The notes under the pieces are model-generated. The model was given only the letters and a program-made list of their open reading frames with translations, was not told the origin of the DNA and made no database searches. The translations under genes and the position numbers were made by a program. DNA of 64,000 nucleotides from Nepenthes gracilis (taxonomy: Eukaryota; Streptophyta; Magnoliopsida; Caryophyllales; Nepenthaceae). Below, in pieces: positions 22,246-38,410 of the stretch (positions are counted from its first letter, which is position 1; every line of letters begins with the position of its first letter). The stretch is from positions 62,001 to 126,000 of the forward strand of contig BSYO01000025.1 in NCBI GenBank assembly GCA_033239525.1, written 5' to 3'.

Positions 22246-24017
22246 GAACAATGATATGAGGAGGAGAACGGGGAGCAACAGAAGCTTTGGGGGGAGAGAG
22301 AGCGAGGGGGAGCAAGAAGAGAGAGAAACAGGCAAATGAAGCTTTTTGAGTTCGATTTCGGCTTCAAGTTAGTTGGAGAAATCGTAGATTGGGTTGAGGC
22401 ATGTGCATCCATAGTATTTTCTTCCATTCTCTTTTATTTTCATTCAATCCCTTTCGTGTATTATTATCCCGATACCCGACCCATACATATATTTCTAATG
22501 CCCATGGCTTGATTATACATATTTATGAATTTCATTTTCAAATTTATAGAAATTGGCCGGTTTTCATATCAAAACCCTAATCCTACGTCCGACCCCTTTT
22601 TGCCCACAAATTTTAGAGTTTTTGCTTAAATTAGAGTTAGAGTATCATTACCAATATTCTATATAAGTTAATTTATCGATTGGGCATCTAATTTGGTAAT
22701 TTTAGGTGTAATTTCGCTTTGGTAAAACCCTAGACCTGCGCCCAGCTCCCATAAGCCCCCGTATCCCTTCCAATTCAAACCCTATGTATAAATTGTCCTT
22801 AATTATGTGTTACCCATACCCTAATTGTGTATATACGTCGGTTGGGCATTTGATTTCCTAAGAATTGACCCGTTCGGCGTGTTTGGAGGCACTAACTTGG
22901 ACCATAACACTATTCATCCAAGATAAATATTAAATTTGTATAATTTAACCCTATTTAATTGTTATGTAAACTATGTTTAATTACATGTATTTAATTATAA
23001 GCTCCGAAAGAAAATGTTTGTGTGCTATTGTGAAGAAAAATGATCCGGAACCCTCTAAGTGGTAATTATCTCATAATGGTAAGAATTTCTAATTTTTCCT
23101 ATGCTTAATGGTATCCATGCATCCAAATTAAATCGTGAAAAGTCTTTAATTCGAATGAAAAATAAAAATCATACAAGTATTCAAAGAAAAATCTACAATT
23201 TAATATGTGATTGAATTGATATCCCGGATGGAGATATTGCAAATAAAATTATGATTGACCTTCCTTCAAATGAATAAAAAATCACGAAACCTGGATCATG
23301 GATTTATGTTGGAGGTAGAATGCCTTGGCATGCCACTAACATTGTAGTGGAAACTCAAGGATAACTTTGGCCGCATATCCTAGCTGCATATTGGAGCGAA
23401 TGATATCCTTGGCAATCTTTAAAATACTACTCTAGAAGAACGATGACCGCCTCTGGACCACAGGAGATTAGAGTAGCATTTTATTGGCCATATATACCAG
23501 GTGATAGGTATACCACTATACCACGTGGTGTTCGGCCTGTCTATAGGCACTATATGTGATGGCCCCTCCTCTGAGTCGATAGTAAGAGCTTACGGCCTTA
23601 GATCATGTGAAGTATCATGATTCTTTCTTCATTCTCCCAAATCATTAGTCAGTATAGTCTACTGCCTCTAGTCCGCAATGATAAAGAACTTTATACCTAA
23701 AATGAAACCCCAAGAAAAGAAAGATAAAGTATGAAAAGTTACTCATACTTCGAAAATGCATTTGCTCATGTCTCATGTTATGCATCTTTTATCATGCTCC
23801 CATCCCCTTCCCTATTCCCTTTGTTTATATTGTATATTATCTTTGTTTATATTGCGCTTGTTGAGCTGTTAGCTCATCCTTTCTTCTCCTTATCTCCAAA
23901 TTAGCATAGGTCTGTTAAATCCGACGGGATAGTGTAGAGATTTGAAGTGATCTAGGCTTAGATTTGGAAGATCATGTCAAAAACTCATAATTTATAGTTT
24001 ATTTATGCCATAGAAAA

Positions 24018-24021
<4 letters not shown>

Positions 24022-24060
<39 letters not shown>
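24022..24060. repeat. (AT)n tract in E 5' LTR
   Basis: A pure AT dinucleotide tract of about 39 bp in U5. The matching tract in the 3' LTR is at 29,675-29,697 and is shorter. Confidence 0.97.
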
Positions 24061-24062
<2 letters not shown>

Positions 24063-24414
24063 CAGTTGAGAATCTTAATGTATATTGTTCATATAATTGA
24101 TAATTAGATAGTTTAGTTTTTGCTATTGTTTGGATTTATTATACCTCCGCAGGTTATTGTGGCTTGTAACGGGTGCCTAGTGGCATCTCTCTTTGGCCAA
24201 CATTGTGTTTAGATATACAGCGTTAAAGCTATGAGTTATATGTGACAATTGGGTCTTGTGTGGTTTTTGTGTGTTGTTATTGATGTTGGTTGTTGGGGTT
24301 ATTTTGTTGTATTTCATATTGCACAGAAGATTGTATAGATTTTTGTATCAACTCGACGGCCGCATTATAGAGGAAACTTTGTCGGATTTTTTTTAGAAAA
24401 TACGGTACATCATA

Positions 24415-24427
24415 ATTGATATCAGAG
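24415..24427 (+). other. Element E primer-binding site
   Basis: attgatatcagag follows the LTR immediately. It differs by one base from the TGGTATCAGAG complementary to initiator tRNA-Met, matching the primer type used by G and the copia element. Confidence 0.75.
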
Positions 24428-27400
24428 AAAAAAGAGATACCTTAGGTTTGATTTAAATCGTATGTGGAAGCTTAGGATAGATTAAGATTGATCAAATAAG
24501 TGGATGTAGGTATAGGACAAATTAAGTTAGATTGGATTATTCTAATTATCCTGGTTAGCTAGTTTAGGCTTGAACTAAGTTAGAATTAGATGACAAATTT
24601 GGTTACCTAGCTTATGCATCCTAGTTAGTGTCCTAAAAGTGGCCTAACCTGTGTTGCTTCTATTTCATAAGGGTATTAGTATTGACTCTTAAATGAGAGT
24701 TTACCCACAGCAGTGGTCGATCGAGAGGACAAGAGGAGTTGTAGGGAGGCACCTTGAGGTTTAAATTTGATTTGGGCCGATTTGGTGCTTGAATTAATCA
24801 GTATTGATTTGAGACCTAGGTTAATTTATTTTGATTTGAGATTTAGGTTTGATCGGCTTTGGGTTGAAGTCCTTAGGTTGGTAATTTGCTAAGAAGGAAT
24901 GTTTGATCGATGTATCAACTATGATAGATAAGATGGTATTGATGACATGAGGTCAATATAATTTAGAGTCAATTCTGGTATAAAGAATTCTAGGATATTA
25001 ATTTATAATCGATTTGGAGATGCTTAAGTGCCTAAACTTTTGGGTGACTTGGATCCTATAGAGGATGGGATATGGGTCCTGAGAATTAAGATGATATTGC
25101 GGTTATCCAATGTTTGAAAGAAGATAAGGTAATGTTACCCCATGTAAGATAAGAGGTGAAGTTGACCTCAGGCGGTTGACGTAAAAAGAATCATGGGCCT
25201 TAAGGATAAAGATATATCGTAGGATTTGTTTGTGGAGGCTCTATGGATGAGTATCTTGTTCCGATGGGATTTTTGGGAGAATATTTCAATTATGGATAGT
25301 TTGACAGTATGATTAGGGATTGCTTTTATCCTACGGGTCGGAAAATTAAGGAGCCTAGTACCTTGGATCGAGGCTTCACGGTGATGGCACGAAATGTAGA
25401 AATATCATCCATCGTGGCGGGAGATAAGGTTTTCAGATCTTGATGTTTCGGTGTATGTGTTACTTTAGGATCCAGAATTTGTGTTTTGTTGGTATTCCTA
25501 AGCTTATTCATTTATCTGAGAATCGTATACCTTATACTAGTTGTACTAAGATCTACAACATTTTATTGGGACTGTAAATATGGTTGATTTGGGTGAACTG
25601 ATTGCCTTGTGGTGCTAAGGCTCGATATGATATTAAGGATATCTTGATTGGTGAGTTGTCATGTTAACTCAAATTGTGGCGGTAGGATATGATACTTGCC
25701 ATCCAATTTTGAAATTTTGAATATAAAGAATAATTGATGGAGTGGCAACAAATTCGTATCATTTTGCCTTCAAATCGCCTAAGGAATATAAATGCTAAGT
25801 TTAGTTAGCATGTAAGACCACACTTGGGCGTCGTTTTGTGGTCACTACAAAGATTGGGCTATATAAGAATTTAAGGATAGTTCTTGGAGGGCAGGATTAG
25901 CTGAATTATCTCTTGATCGTTAAATTAATGGTCGCTATGGAGTTATGCCAGGATTACCACCAAATTTTGAGGACCCTATATTGAACCAATGAGGTATCGA
26001 CTAAGTATTTTTCCATGAGGTGATTCAGTGCTTTTGGGATGGCATCATTGATGAATTCTTAGAATCAATAGGGTGTGAGAACCCTATTTGAGGATCGTGT
26101 CATCGATTGCGAAAGATAGTTAGCCGTGTGCTCAATTATGAAAGGAATGTAAGTTTGATTAAGGAGAAGTGTTATGATAGGCATTTTATTTCTTTGATAG
26201 TATTAATGTGATTCCTTAGAGTATGGAGCGATAGCTAATTTAGGAAAGATTGATTGATGTCGTGAAGGTGTGTGGTTCTCTTGGGTCAAGCTGAAATCGT
26301 AAGAGAGATCTGATAAGTATTTCTCGAGGATTTCAGCACCATGAGGCGTTTGGTTCAAAGTCAACCAGTATCCATCGAAATGGGCTGTGCGACAGTAGTC
26401 TTCGAGGGATTAAGAATTAGTTGTTGACCTTATTGTTTGGGTTAACCGTTGATGGGTCTACTAGGTTACAGTAAAATGCAATCCTTTCGAGAAAGCTCTA
26501 AGATTGTATGTTTCGTGACTTATATGGATGGTTGCCCTTGGTTAAGAAAGTGGAAAGTCTATGATCAAAATTACCTCACCTATAATTTGGGCTTAACCAT
26601 TTAGGTCATTGCTTTGAGGATTTATAAGTGTTGCTTTTAGGGTAGCTATTGTCTATTGATTCTAATAGACTAAGAGGTTGTCTCGCAGGAAGAGATGGCC
26701 ATGTAGCAGTATTAGCGAGTAGATTTGTTTAAGGATTGTAATGGTAAGTTCGGTGTTAGTTATGAAGGGTCAATCAAGTGGTAGCATAGATCAGTGAGGT
26801 TATTAAAGGTTATACTTATGAGGTACATCATCAGTCAGGAAGAATATTATTACCGATAATTTGATATTGTGAAATTAGCAAACTAGGATAGCCCATTCAT
26901 CGTGAATTTTAGTGATATGACCGGAATGAATAGATTGGTTCGTTGGTATGCCAACAAAATGATAAGTTTGGTGAGTATTTTTAGTTCAAGATTTTTGGGT
27001 GACTGCTTTAATTACGTTGCCTACGTTAATTGTAATCTAAAGATTTTGGGTTTTACCTTAATCGTGTCGATATCCTTAGGATTTTCCTTAAGTTTATAGT
27101 TATAAGGAAAACCTAGGCATCTTATATGAATTAGTAGACATGAATTGTAAGAGGATTCTTAGTATCCTAATAAATGGTTTATCAAAGTAGCGCAGTAGAA
27201 GTATGTGGGCCCTTGGCTCAGAAATTTCGAATGAGGTTAAGGTTTTAATGGAAGATTATTCTCGAGACATAGGAGGTATCAAAGTGAGAGCCTGTTGGTT
27301 CATTTGAGATTTTGTATTAAATTGAAGAGGTAGCCAATAATTAGGCCTACCTTTAAATTTGGATAGATTATCATAATATCTCCCGTATACGGATAATTAA

Positions 27401-27664
27401 GGAAGTAGGTTTATGATAACATTTAACCGTTGTGGAGGTTAGGGATTCATTTTATAGTAAGGTTTCAATCTCGATTTTTGATAAAAAGTATTAAACATTG
27501 AGGATTTTGGATGATTCAAATAATTAAGGTTTACTAGAAATAATCATCTCTCTAAGAAAGTGATTTGGGAGTTCAAATGTGAAATTTGGAAGGACTATCT
27601 CCATATTGTTAAGTTTTGATATCCGTTAAATTTCGAAGATGAAATTTTTATAAGTGTGGGAGAA
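24428..27664 (+). mobile_element. Element E internal region, no intact coding
   Basis: These 3.2 kb between the LTRs have no long open frame, and I recognise no gag, protease, RT or integrase core. The last 60 bases read NFEDEIFI.VGE in one frame, the tail of chromovirus-type pol just before the polypurine tract (gtgtgggagaa, 27,654-27,664). The region looks too short for a full gypsy pol, which argues for a non-autonomous (LARD-like) or internally deleted element. An extremely decayed pol is the alternative. The short open frames at 25,326-25,511 and 26,902-27,099 resemble nothing known to me. Confidence 0.65.
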
Positions 27665-27854
27665 TGTAATATTTTAAATTTTTTATTCAATTTAATTGGG
27701 TTATTTATTATTTTAGAAATTTTGGGTGTAATAAAAATTAATTAAATATTATAATATTTTAAAGAATATTTGGATTAGTTGGGCGGCACCCGAAGTGTGC
27801 CCGTGCGGTCGCCCAAATATCGATTTGAATTTTAGAATTTACAAAAAAAAAAAA

Positions 27855-27924
<70 letters not shown>

Positions 27925-30052
27925 TGAGGAGGAGAACGGGGAGCAACAGAGGCTTCGGATAGAGAGAGAGGGGAGGGAGAATAGAGAGAAATGGACAAAC
28001 GAAGTTCTTTGGGTCCGATTCTGACTTCAAGCTAATTGGAGAAATCGTAGATTGGGTTGAGACAAGTGCATCCATAACCTTTTCTTTCATTCTTTTTAAT
28101 TTTTGTTTGATCGCTTTTAGGTATTATTGTCTCAATACCTGATCCATGCATGTATTTGTAATACCCATGGCTTGATTATGCATATATATGAATTTTATAT
28201 CCAAATTTGTAGAAATTGACCGGCTTTCATATCAAAACCCTAATCCCGCATCCGACCCCTTTTTGCCCATGAATTTTGGGGCTTTTGCTTAAATTTGAAC
28301 TAGAATATCATTACACATATCCTATATAAGTTAATTTATCGATTGGTTGTCCAATTTGATAGTTTTTGGTGTATTTTCGCTTCAGTGAAACCCTAGACCT
28401 ACACCCAGCTCCCGTAAGCCCTTGTATACCTTCTAATTCGAACCATATGCATAAATTATCCTTAATTATGTGTTACCCATTCCCTAATTGTGTATATAAA
28501 TCGGTTGGATGTTTAATTTTCTAAGAATCGACCTATTCGGTGTGTTCATAGGCTCTAAATTGGCCCTGACACTATTCATCCGAGATAAATATTAAATTTT
28601 TATGATTTCACCCTATTTAATTATTATGTAAGTTATGTTTAATTGCATGTGTTTAATCGTAAGATCCGGAAGAAAATGTTTGTGTTCTGTTGTGAAGGAA
28701 AATGGTCCGGAGCCCTCTAAAATGGTAATCGTCTCTTCATGGTAAGAATTTTTAATCTTCCCTATACTTAATTGTTTCCATGCTTCCAAATTGAATCATA
28801 AAGATACTTTAATCTGAAGGAAAGATAAAAATCATACAAGTATTTGGAGGAAAATTCACAATTGAATAAATGATCTAATTGATCTCCCGAATAGAGATAT
28901 TATGAATAAAATTATGGTGGACCTTCCTTCAAATGAATAAGAAGTCATAAAATCCGGACTATGGATTTATGTTGGAGGATAGTATCCTTTGACATGCTAC
29001 TGACATTATAGTGAAAACTCAAGGATAACACTGGCCGCGTATCCTGACCGCATATTGGAGTCGATGATATCCTTGACAAGTCTTAGGATACTTCTATGGA
29101 AGAAAGATGACTGCCTCTAAACCACGGGAGGTTAGTGTAATGTTTTTTGACCCTACATACCGAGTGATAGGTATATTGCTATGTCACATGATGTTCTACC
29201 TGTCTATGGGCACTATATGTGATGGCCCCTCCTTTTGGGTCGATAATAAGAGCTCACGGGTTTAGATCATGTGAAGTATCATGATCCTTTCCTCGTTCTC
29301 CCGCATCGTTAGTCGATACGGTTTACTAGTTCTGATCCGCAAAGATAAAGAACTTTATGGCTAAAATGGAACCGCAAGAAAAGAAAGATAAAGTATGAAA
29401 AATTACTCATGCTTCAAAAATACATTTGCTTATGTCTCATGTTATGCATCCTTTATTATGCTCCTATCTCCTTCACTATCCCCTTTATTTATATTATACC
29501 TTATCTTTATTTATATTGCACCTAATGATCCGTTAACTTACATTGTTTCTAGATTAGCACAGGTCTATTAAACTCGATGGGATATCATAGAGATTCAAAG
29601 TGATCTAGTCTTGGATTTGAAAGATCATGTCGAAGACTTATAATTTATAGTTTATTTATGTCATAAAAAAATTGTATATATATATATATATATATATTTC
29701 AATTGGGAATCTTAATGTATATTGTTCATATAACTGATAACTAGATAGTTTAACTTCCACTGTTGTTTGGATTTATTATACTTCTACAGGTTATTGTGAC
29801 TTGTAACAAGTATCTAGTGGTATCTCTCTTTGATCAATGTTATATTTGAATACACAGCGTTGGAACCTCAAATTATATGTGGCAATTAGATCCTGTGTGA
29901 TTTTGTGTGTTGATATTGTTAATGTCGGTTGTTGGGATTATTTGGTTGCATTTCATGTTATACGGGAAATCGTATAAATTTTTGTATTAGCTCGATGGCC
30001 ATATTATAGAGAAAACCTGTCAGATGTTTCACAGAAAATACGGTACTTCACA
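27665..30052 (+). mobile_element. Element E 3' LTR
   Basis: It starts TGTAATATTT and ends ACTTCACA, 2,388 bp, homologous throughout to the 5' LTR. It contains (TAA)n at 27,855-27,924 preceded by a poly-A run, and (AT)n at 29,675-29,697. The following five bases, tgata, complete the target duplication, after which element B's LTR resumes. Confidence 0.92.
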
Positions 30053-31402
30053 TGATATACTACTCCTACATGCTTAATTTCAAACATGATATTCCGGCAT
30101 ATCTAAAAACTACTAATTATATATTTTATATGTTCTAAAAATTCACATAGTTTCTCTATATGCTTGCTAATAAAGATAGAATTGTTGAATTTTTTGCACT
30201 ACCATGCTAATTTAGCATTTCATATTTTAAAACTTATCATAGCTAAATTTTTACAGAAAGTATAAGTAATATATGCTTAGAATTTACATAATTTGAAGAA
30301 AAAACTCTTTAATTATACTAATAATTATGAGTATTTTCTTTAGAATTAAGAAAATTATAAAATATGAAGAAGTTTTTATAAGTATAGTACCAGACCATGA
30401 TATTAGTTCAGTGAGTAATATATTATGACTTGTTTTAGTATATTATAGTAGTAATCAAAATTTAAACCTATCATTCACAAGTGAAAGCAGTATTTGGCCC
30501 CATTTGTAGGTTTATATATATTGCAGTCTACCTATGAGTTTTAAAAATCAGCATGACCTTTGGTTGGATGGAAATAAATATAATTCAAATTTTGATTATC
30601 TACTTCTTTAGCTGGTGAGGTCCTGCTATCTCTTAATCACTAACAAAAATTAAGTTTCGGCATGATTTGATGACAAAAAATTTAATAAGAACATGATAAA
30701 GAATTCTAAAAAGATAAAGATGAAAAGTTCACATAAGTATAATGAAAATTCATGTCATTACATTAAATTCTATCATTCCTTGCGATATATGTTTTAGTAC
30801 AAGTTATTTATTTAATTATGAAATTATATGCCATACTGAATTTTTAACTAACTGCTTACTTTTGTTTTATTAAACTTTTCAGATGAGAAATTTGGATACT
30901 TGTAAGACGATCAGAATTTAAGGATGGACTATTTATGAAGAGTTTGAATTAGAATTATGAAATGTTTAATATTACATTTGATTTTCAGGTAGTGGTTAAT
31001 TCCCTAAAGTTGTTTAGACAATGGTGATGTATAAGAGTTGTTAAGAAGTTATGGTTGTAATTTATGTTGTTAGGTTTCGATGTTGTAGGATGTCGGTTCA
31101 TCCGATAGTTGGTTACCAGTTATTTGTCGTGGTTGTGATCTTTAGTTTTAGCAAATTTGTAAACTTTGATTATTATTGGATAAGTATAACTCCTTAAATA
31201 TGGTTTGATGTCATGATTTGGGTTAGTGTCGGATCCATATGAGACGTGGCACATTGAATCCTATGATTACAATATTTTATTTTATTATAGCTAGTCAAGG
31301 TATCAATATAAAAAATATATCCAACGTTAACCAGATGGCTAATTGGTTAACTGATAATATTGGATAATAGTTATTGATGAGATCGAGATCTGGGACGTGA
31401 TA
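30053..31402 (+). mobile_element. Element B 5' LTR, right part
   Basis: This continues the LTR begun at 21,638. It aligns with 43,280-44,462 of the 3' LTR, for example ttcacatagtttct, tttagcatttcatattttaaaact, aagaattctaaaaagataaa and the closing gggacgtgata. The last CA of the LTR has become TA. A weak primer-site match, tagtattaga, lies just after it at 31,410-31,420, and gag follows. Confidence 0.8.
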
Positions 31403-31782
31403 GTTAAAATAGTATTAGATAAGTCATAAGGAGATGTCTTATTTGGTTTAAAGATCTAATATGATTAAATATTTTGTAATAGGATTGAAAGATGTCAAGA
31501 TAAGAAGGTAATGTTGGACACAATTCTCGCCCAGAACTAGAGGAAGAGCACTTGAATATAATGGCAAGGATGGTAGATGTTATGGAGTCAATGTCCCAAT
31601 GATTGCATAACCTAGAGCCAATCCTGGCTAGCCTGGTGACAAATGCTTATAATCGATTTATGAATGAAAGGGTGCCAAAATTCACGGGCAACCCAAACCC
31701 TACAAAGGCTAAAATTTTGATCCATTTGATTTAGAAGGTTTTTGCTGTTATATGATGCCCAGATGAAGACAAGGTGATGTTT
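31403..31782 (+). pseudogene. Element B gag, 5' part
   Basis: After the LTR the translation gives ERVPKFTGNPNPTKAKILIH and KVFAVI.CPDEDKVMF. This matches the N-terminal part of the gypsy gag domain (family FDGGADPTKAEEWI, FAVIKCPDEDKVRFA). The frame is cut at 31,782 by element G and continues with APYKLEGEV-like sequence at 41,053. Stops are present. Confidence 0.82.
31778..31782. repeat. Target-site duplication of G, left copy
   Basis: tgttt, identical to 41,048-41,052 on the other side of element G. The exact match supports G being a single intact insertion. Confidence 0.93.
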
Positions 31783-34531
<2,749 letters not shown>

Positions 34532-35639
34532 TTCTCACCTCCTTACAAAAATTTCGGCCTCGAAATTTACGAATCTCAATCTTAACCTCAAATATCATAT
34601 AATGAGGATATTCTTTCAATGTCATCTTCGCTCTTCTCAAACCACTTCCTCGATCGAGTGATTCATCCAAAATTTGATCCTCAATAGTGGATCATTTCCA
34701 TTCCAAAATCAAAATTGAAACTTTGGCTCAACACAAATTCTCGTTGATGGATGACGATTCCAATCCAAACACATCCGAATGAGCATTCCCATATTTATCA
34801 TACAAATCATATAAGACATATAATGTCCATACATCAAATTAAGAGATAAGATCAATATGCAGACCGTCTCTCTAATCTACCGAACACTTGGAAGATATTC
34901 CGATAAACCCTATCTTCAAATAACCCGACGACCTCCAAATCAAAATTCTTCTCTTCAAGGTGCTTCCATAAACATCTGACCATCCACATCGAACTTCAAA
35001 TCAGACTACAAATCCAACCTCCTACTTGAAGCGTCAAATCATATCTTGTGACAAAAGCCAAAAGTCTACACATTTTCGCTGCGCTACTCTGATCGATTAT
35101 CTGCGTCCAATTAAAAAAAAATCAGAAGCCTCAAAATTAAACATTTTGTAATCTTCTCATCTCGACAACATACCAGCAGCTAATCTCAGGAACAACATCC
35201 TGATCGTCAAGAAAAGAGCTGACTCCATCAACTCATCCATCATCGTCCAATTTGCTACCACAATCTTCTAGTCATTTGAGGTAGACCTGAAATACAAATC
35301 TCGATGCTTCTTCTTCTGCTCGACTGCATCTTTAGGCACTAATATATCTTGCCACATGATCAACTTGCCATCAAATTTCTCTCCACTCCGCAAGGTGGAG
35401 AATCTTCGACGTTCCCATCGAACTTAGACAAATCCAAACTCAATTACAATTACAGATGATCTCATTTTCCCTTAGCTCCTATTCCATCAGCTTTTGAGCT
35501 TTTATCCAATCAGCGATACTCAAACGAGAGAATTCTCGCGAACATGCCTCCTTTAGAACGTACAAATGGAAACACCGGTACAGAATGCCCGAGATTGCCT
35601 GCTCAATCGCTTTCAACTTTAATGCCGCTCATCCAAAAC

Positions 35640-36010
35640 GGGCTTCATTCTGATTTTCTCAAAAGATTCTCCCACAGATAAAAATTTCGTTCAGAATCTA
35701 ATCCTAACAGCAAAGAGGAAATTCTTCTGGATAAGTCTTCACATTGGCATCTTCGACATAGCACTTCACACAAAAATCCTCCAAACGGTGTCGCATTCTG
35801 GACTTTCAGACGGCTTGTCCGAAAAGAGAATCACCACTGATCTTCATAAGAACTTCTCCCATAAATAGAAGCTCAGTTCGAAATCCAATCCAGACAATAA
35901 GGAAAGAAAATCCATTTGGCCCAATCCTCATGCTGGCATTCTTGCCACGTCGCCTTCAAGAAAAATCCTCTAGATTGCGCCGCATCCCCAAACTTTTCGT
36001 GGATAAAGCG
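35640..36010. repeat. 187-bp tandem duplication inside G
   Basis: Two diverged copies follow each other with a period of about 187 bp. Matching anchors include cttctccca / attctccca (35,856 and 35,669), the cagaatctaatcc / cgaaatccaatcc pair and the aaaaatcctc block. Several small indels separate the copies, so the duplication predates the last movement of the element. Confidence 0.7.
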
Positions 36011-38395
36011 CACAACCAAACAAAAATCCAAACATATCTAAATATTTCTCAGAAGCATTACTGAGCGCTACCAATCCTTCTGATCCATCAGGAAATCGAC
36101 AAAACTGACACCGAAGATAATCTATTCTTCAATTATCGAAAACTTTTTTTTTTTCACAAGCATTACTTTAATTGAATACTAATCACTTCTATTCCAAGGG
36201 TGCCAAAACACATAAATCTTTGAGAAACTTTTCACAAATCTCCCATCACAATCAACTAAATCCAAGAAATTCCTAACTCCCGTGACCTCAAATGGTCTTT
36301 TCAAATTCGCCACTATTTCTATCTTCTTCGAATTTCCAAATGTCACATTCTCGAAATCTACAGCAGACTTTCCAATCGGATCTCATATTTCTCAATATTC
36401 TTCAAACAAATTAGAAGATCAGTGACACAGCCATCAAAACTAATCCAAACACGATCAGAAGTCCAATCGACCAAATCTATAAAAGACATTAAAATATTTG
36501 ATAGCCCAAAAGCACAATCAAAATTTATAACGACCACACATTGACCTGAAAGATGTCTTATACACATCCTCCCACTGAAACCTCGATTAATGACACATCG
36601 AGCACAGATCAATCTTAAAGAAAACCCAAATTTCTTCAATAGATCCAACAAATCTTCGATCCATGAAAATTGATACATATCCAATTTCCAAATAATCCAA
36701 ACATAGATGTATCAATCCAATTTCATTCACCAGAGAACATTAAAGCATTCCACGCCAAGACACTTGGCCGAACAAAACCCTTCTCAAAACAAATTCTACA
36801 ATTGCTGTCTCAATTTCTTCAACTCAGATAAGGCTACCCCATATGGAGCCTTCGAAATAGCCGACAAATCCAAGCACAACACCCAGCACAAACTTGATCT
36901 TCGATCCAAGAGCAAACAGTTGAATCTTCTGAAAAATATCTTCAAACTTGCAGATGATCAACATATCTTCAAGGGTCACGAAATAGCCCCCAAATGTGAC
37001 CATATGCCAGATAAACGTAGCTCCCATCTCTCAACAGATGATTCGCTTGCAGCGCCAAAATCAACCTTTAAGCCTTCTTACTGACTCTTCCTTGGAACTC
37101 TGAGGATCCATAACCCAAAATGCAAAATGGGACGGACTTGCCAAAATAGTCTTCTACGACTGAGGATCCAGCTCTATCTTCATGGGCCATAACTGCAAAT
37201 GCTTCGCCTAGAGCCATCCATCTTCTATCAGGACATCTGGAAACCGGATGCCAAAATTTGAATGATCCTTAACAAATAGCCTATCTTTGGAATTTGAAGC
37301 GAGACTTCATTTTTTGCCCTCCTCGCGAACTTCGTCTCGCGAACTTCTTCTCGCTAAACCTGCAGACTGATCTTGCAAACTCAAACTTCAGGAGGAAGAC
37401 TTTGCTTCATCGGACTTTCTTTTAGCTAGTCCTCCGAATGATAAACAAATCCATCCTTTCGAGTTTTGACTCCAATGCTCTGATTTCTTTTGGAAGTGCT
37501 TCTCTTGAAGCTACTCTGACTTGATCAACAAAGTATGCTCCAGCTATTCATCATAAGTGCGTCTGAATGACACCAATAACTTCCAAATTGAATCTTGAAG
37601 TCCTCATCTACTATCATGCTTCAACAAATCTTTCAAATTCTTCAACATCTTCCAGAGCATTGCTTTAAGAGATCGAACAACGAACTCCTTGTCCTTCGAT
37701 TCTTCAGTGATGAAAGATTCACAGGGACGACTATCCATCCGATCACAGCGACGAGTGAGAATGGACAATCTTCAGTCTTCTCTTGCTCCAATTGTAACTT
37801 CAGACTTCTACACGATCAGCATCATTACAATCAACGAATTCAGACTTGCACTTCACTGTCATGTCTTCTAGTAAGGATAAGCGAGTTGATTTGACTTGAA
37901 CTTCTTCATCTTTATCTGCGGCATCCAATCTTGAAGAATCTTCATTCATCTCCACTTTCACCGCTAATCTCTCTGCCAATCAAAAATCTCCTTCTACTCC
38001 GCAAGATTTCAAGTCGATTAACTTTATCACATACTCTTTTGCTGACCAAAATCTCCTTCTACTCCGTGAGATTTCGGACCAACTCCAATTTCAAGCCACT
38101 CTTCTTCCAAAAGTACAAATTCCAACAAACTCTCTACATATTTGTAGAAACCAAACAAATTCCAATTCAACTACTATATCCAATCATATATTACGTCGCT
38201 TGTGTGACTCATCATCATCAGATGATCATCATTCCAATCCAAACTCAAACTCCTACAATTCGACCTTCTGATTCAAACCCAAATTCTTCACAATTCAAAT
38301 TTTCTATTATCAACCAAAGGTAATACGTATTATATCCAAATATTCAGCCAATTATTTATCCAAAATAACACAAAATACCTCTCCTTACGACTTTT

Positions 38396-38406
38396 CTCTG
38401 ATACCA
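38396..38406 (-). other. Element G primer-binding site
   Basis: On minus this is TGGTATCAGAG, an exact match to the initiator tRNA-Met complement. It lies four bases inside the LTR end at 38,411. It fixes G's orientation as minus. Confidence 0.93.
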
Positions 38407-38410
38407 CTTC

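Larger units (their letters stand above)
21994..24414 (+). mobile_element. Element E 5' LTR
   Basis: The LTR starts TGCAATATCT and ends ACATCATA (terminal CA decayed to TA), 2,421 bp. It aligns along its whole length with the 3' LTR at 27,665-30,052. The 5-bp target duplication is tggta (21,989-21,993) against tgata (30,053-30,057). U3 holds aatatttagattagttgggc, then a (TAA)n array. U5 holds an (AT)n tract. Differences between the two LTRs are numerous and mostly C/T or G/A, so E is not recent. The opening resembles that of the G LTRs. Confidence 0.92.
34532..38410 (-). mobile_element. Element G internal region, largely non-coding
   Basis: Read on minus, this runs from the primer-binding site (38,396-38,406) to the polypurine tract (taaggaggtgagaa, ending at 34,532). 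Just before the tract the translation gives HSIEEVV and VNFEAEIFVRR, the decayed end of a chromovirus integrase (family NHSIEEATWE...FEDEIFLRRG). I recognise no RT, RNase H or integrase core in the remaining 3.6 kb. The open frames at 36,358-37,084 and 37,595-38,323 have no resemblance I can name. It carries tandem duplications (187 bp near 35,640-36,010; 65 bp near 37,983-38,080). With near-identical LTRs, this suggests a non-autonomous family that moved recently using another element's proteins. Confidence 0.7.
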
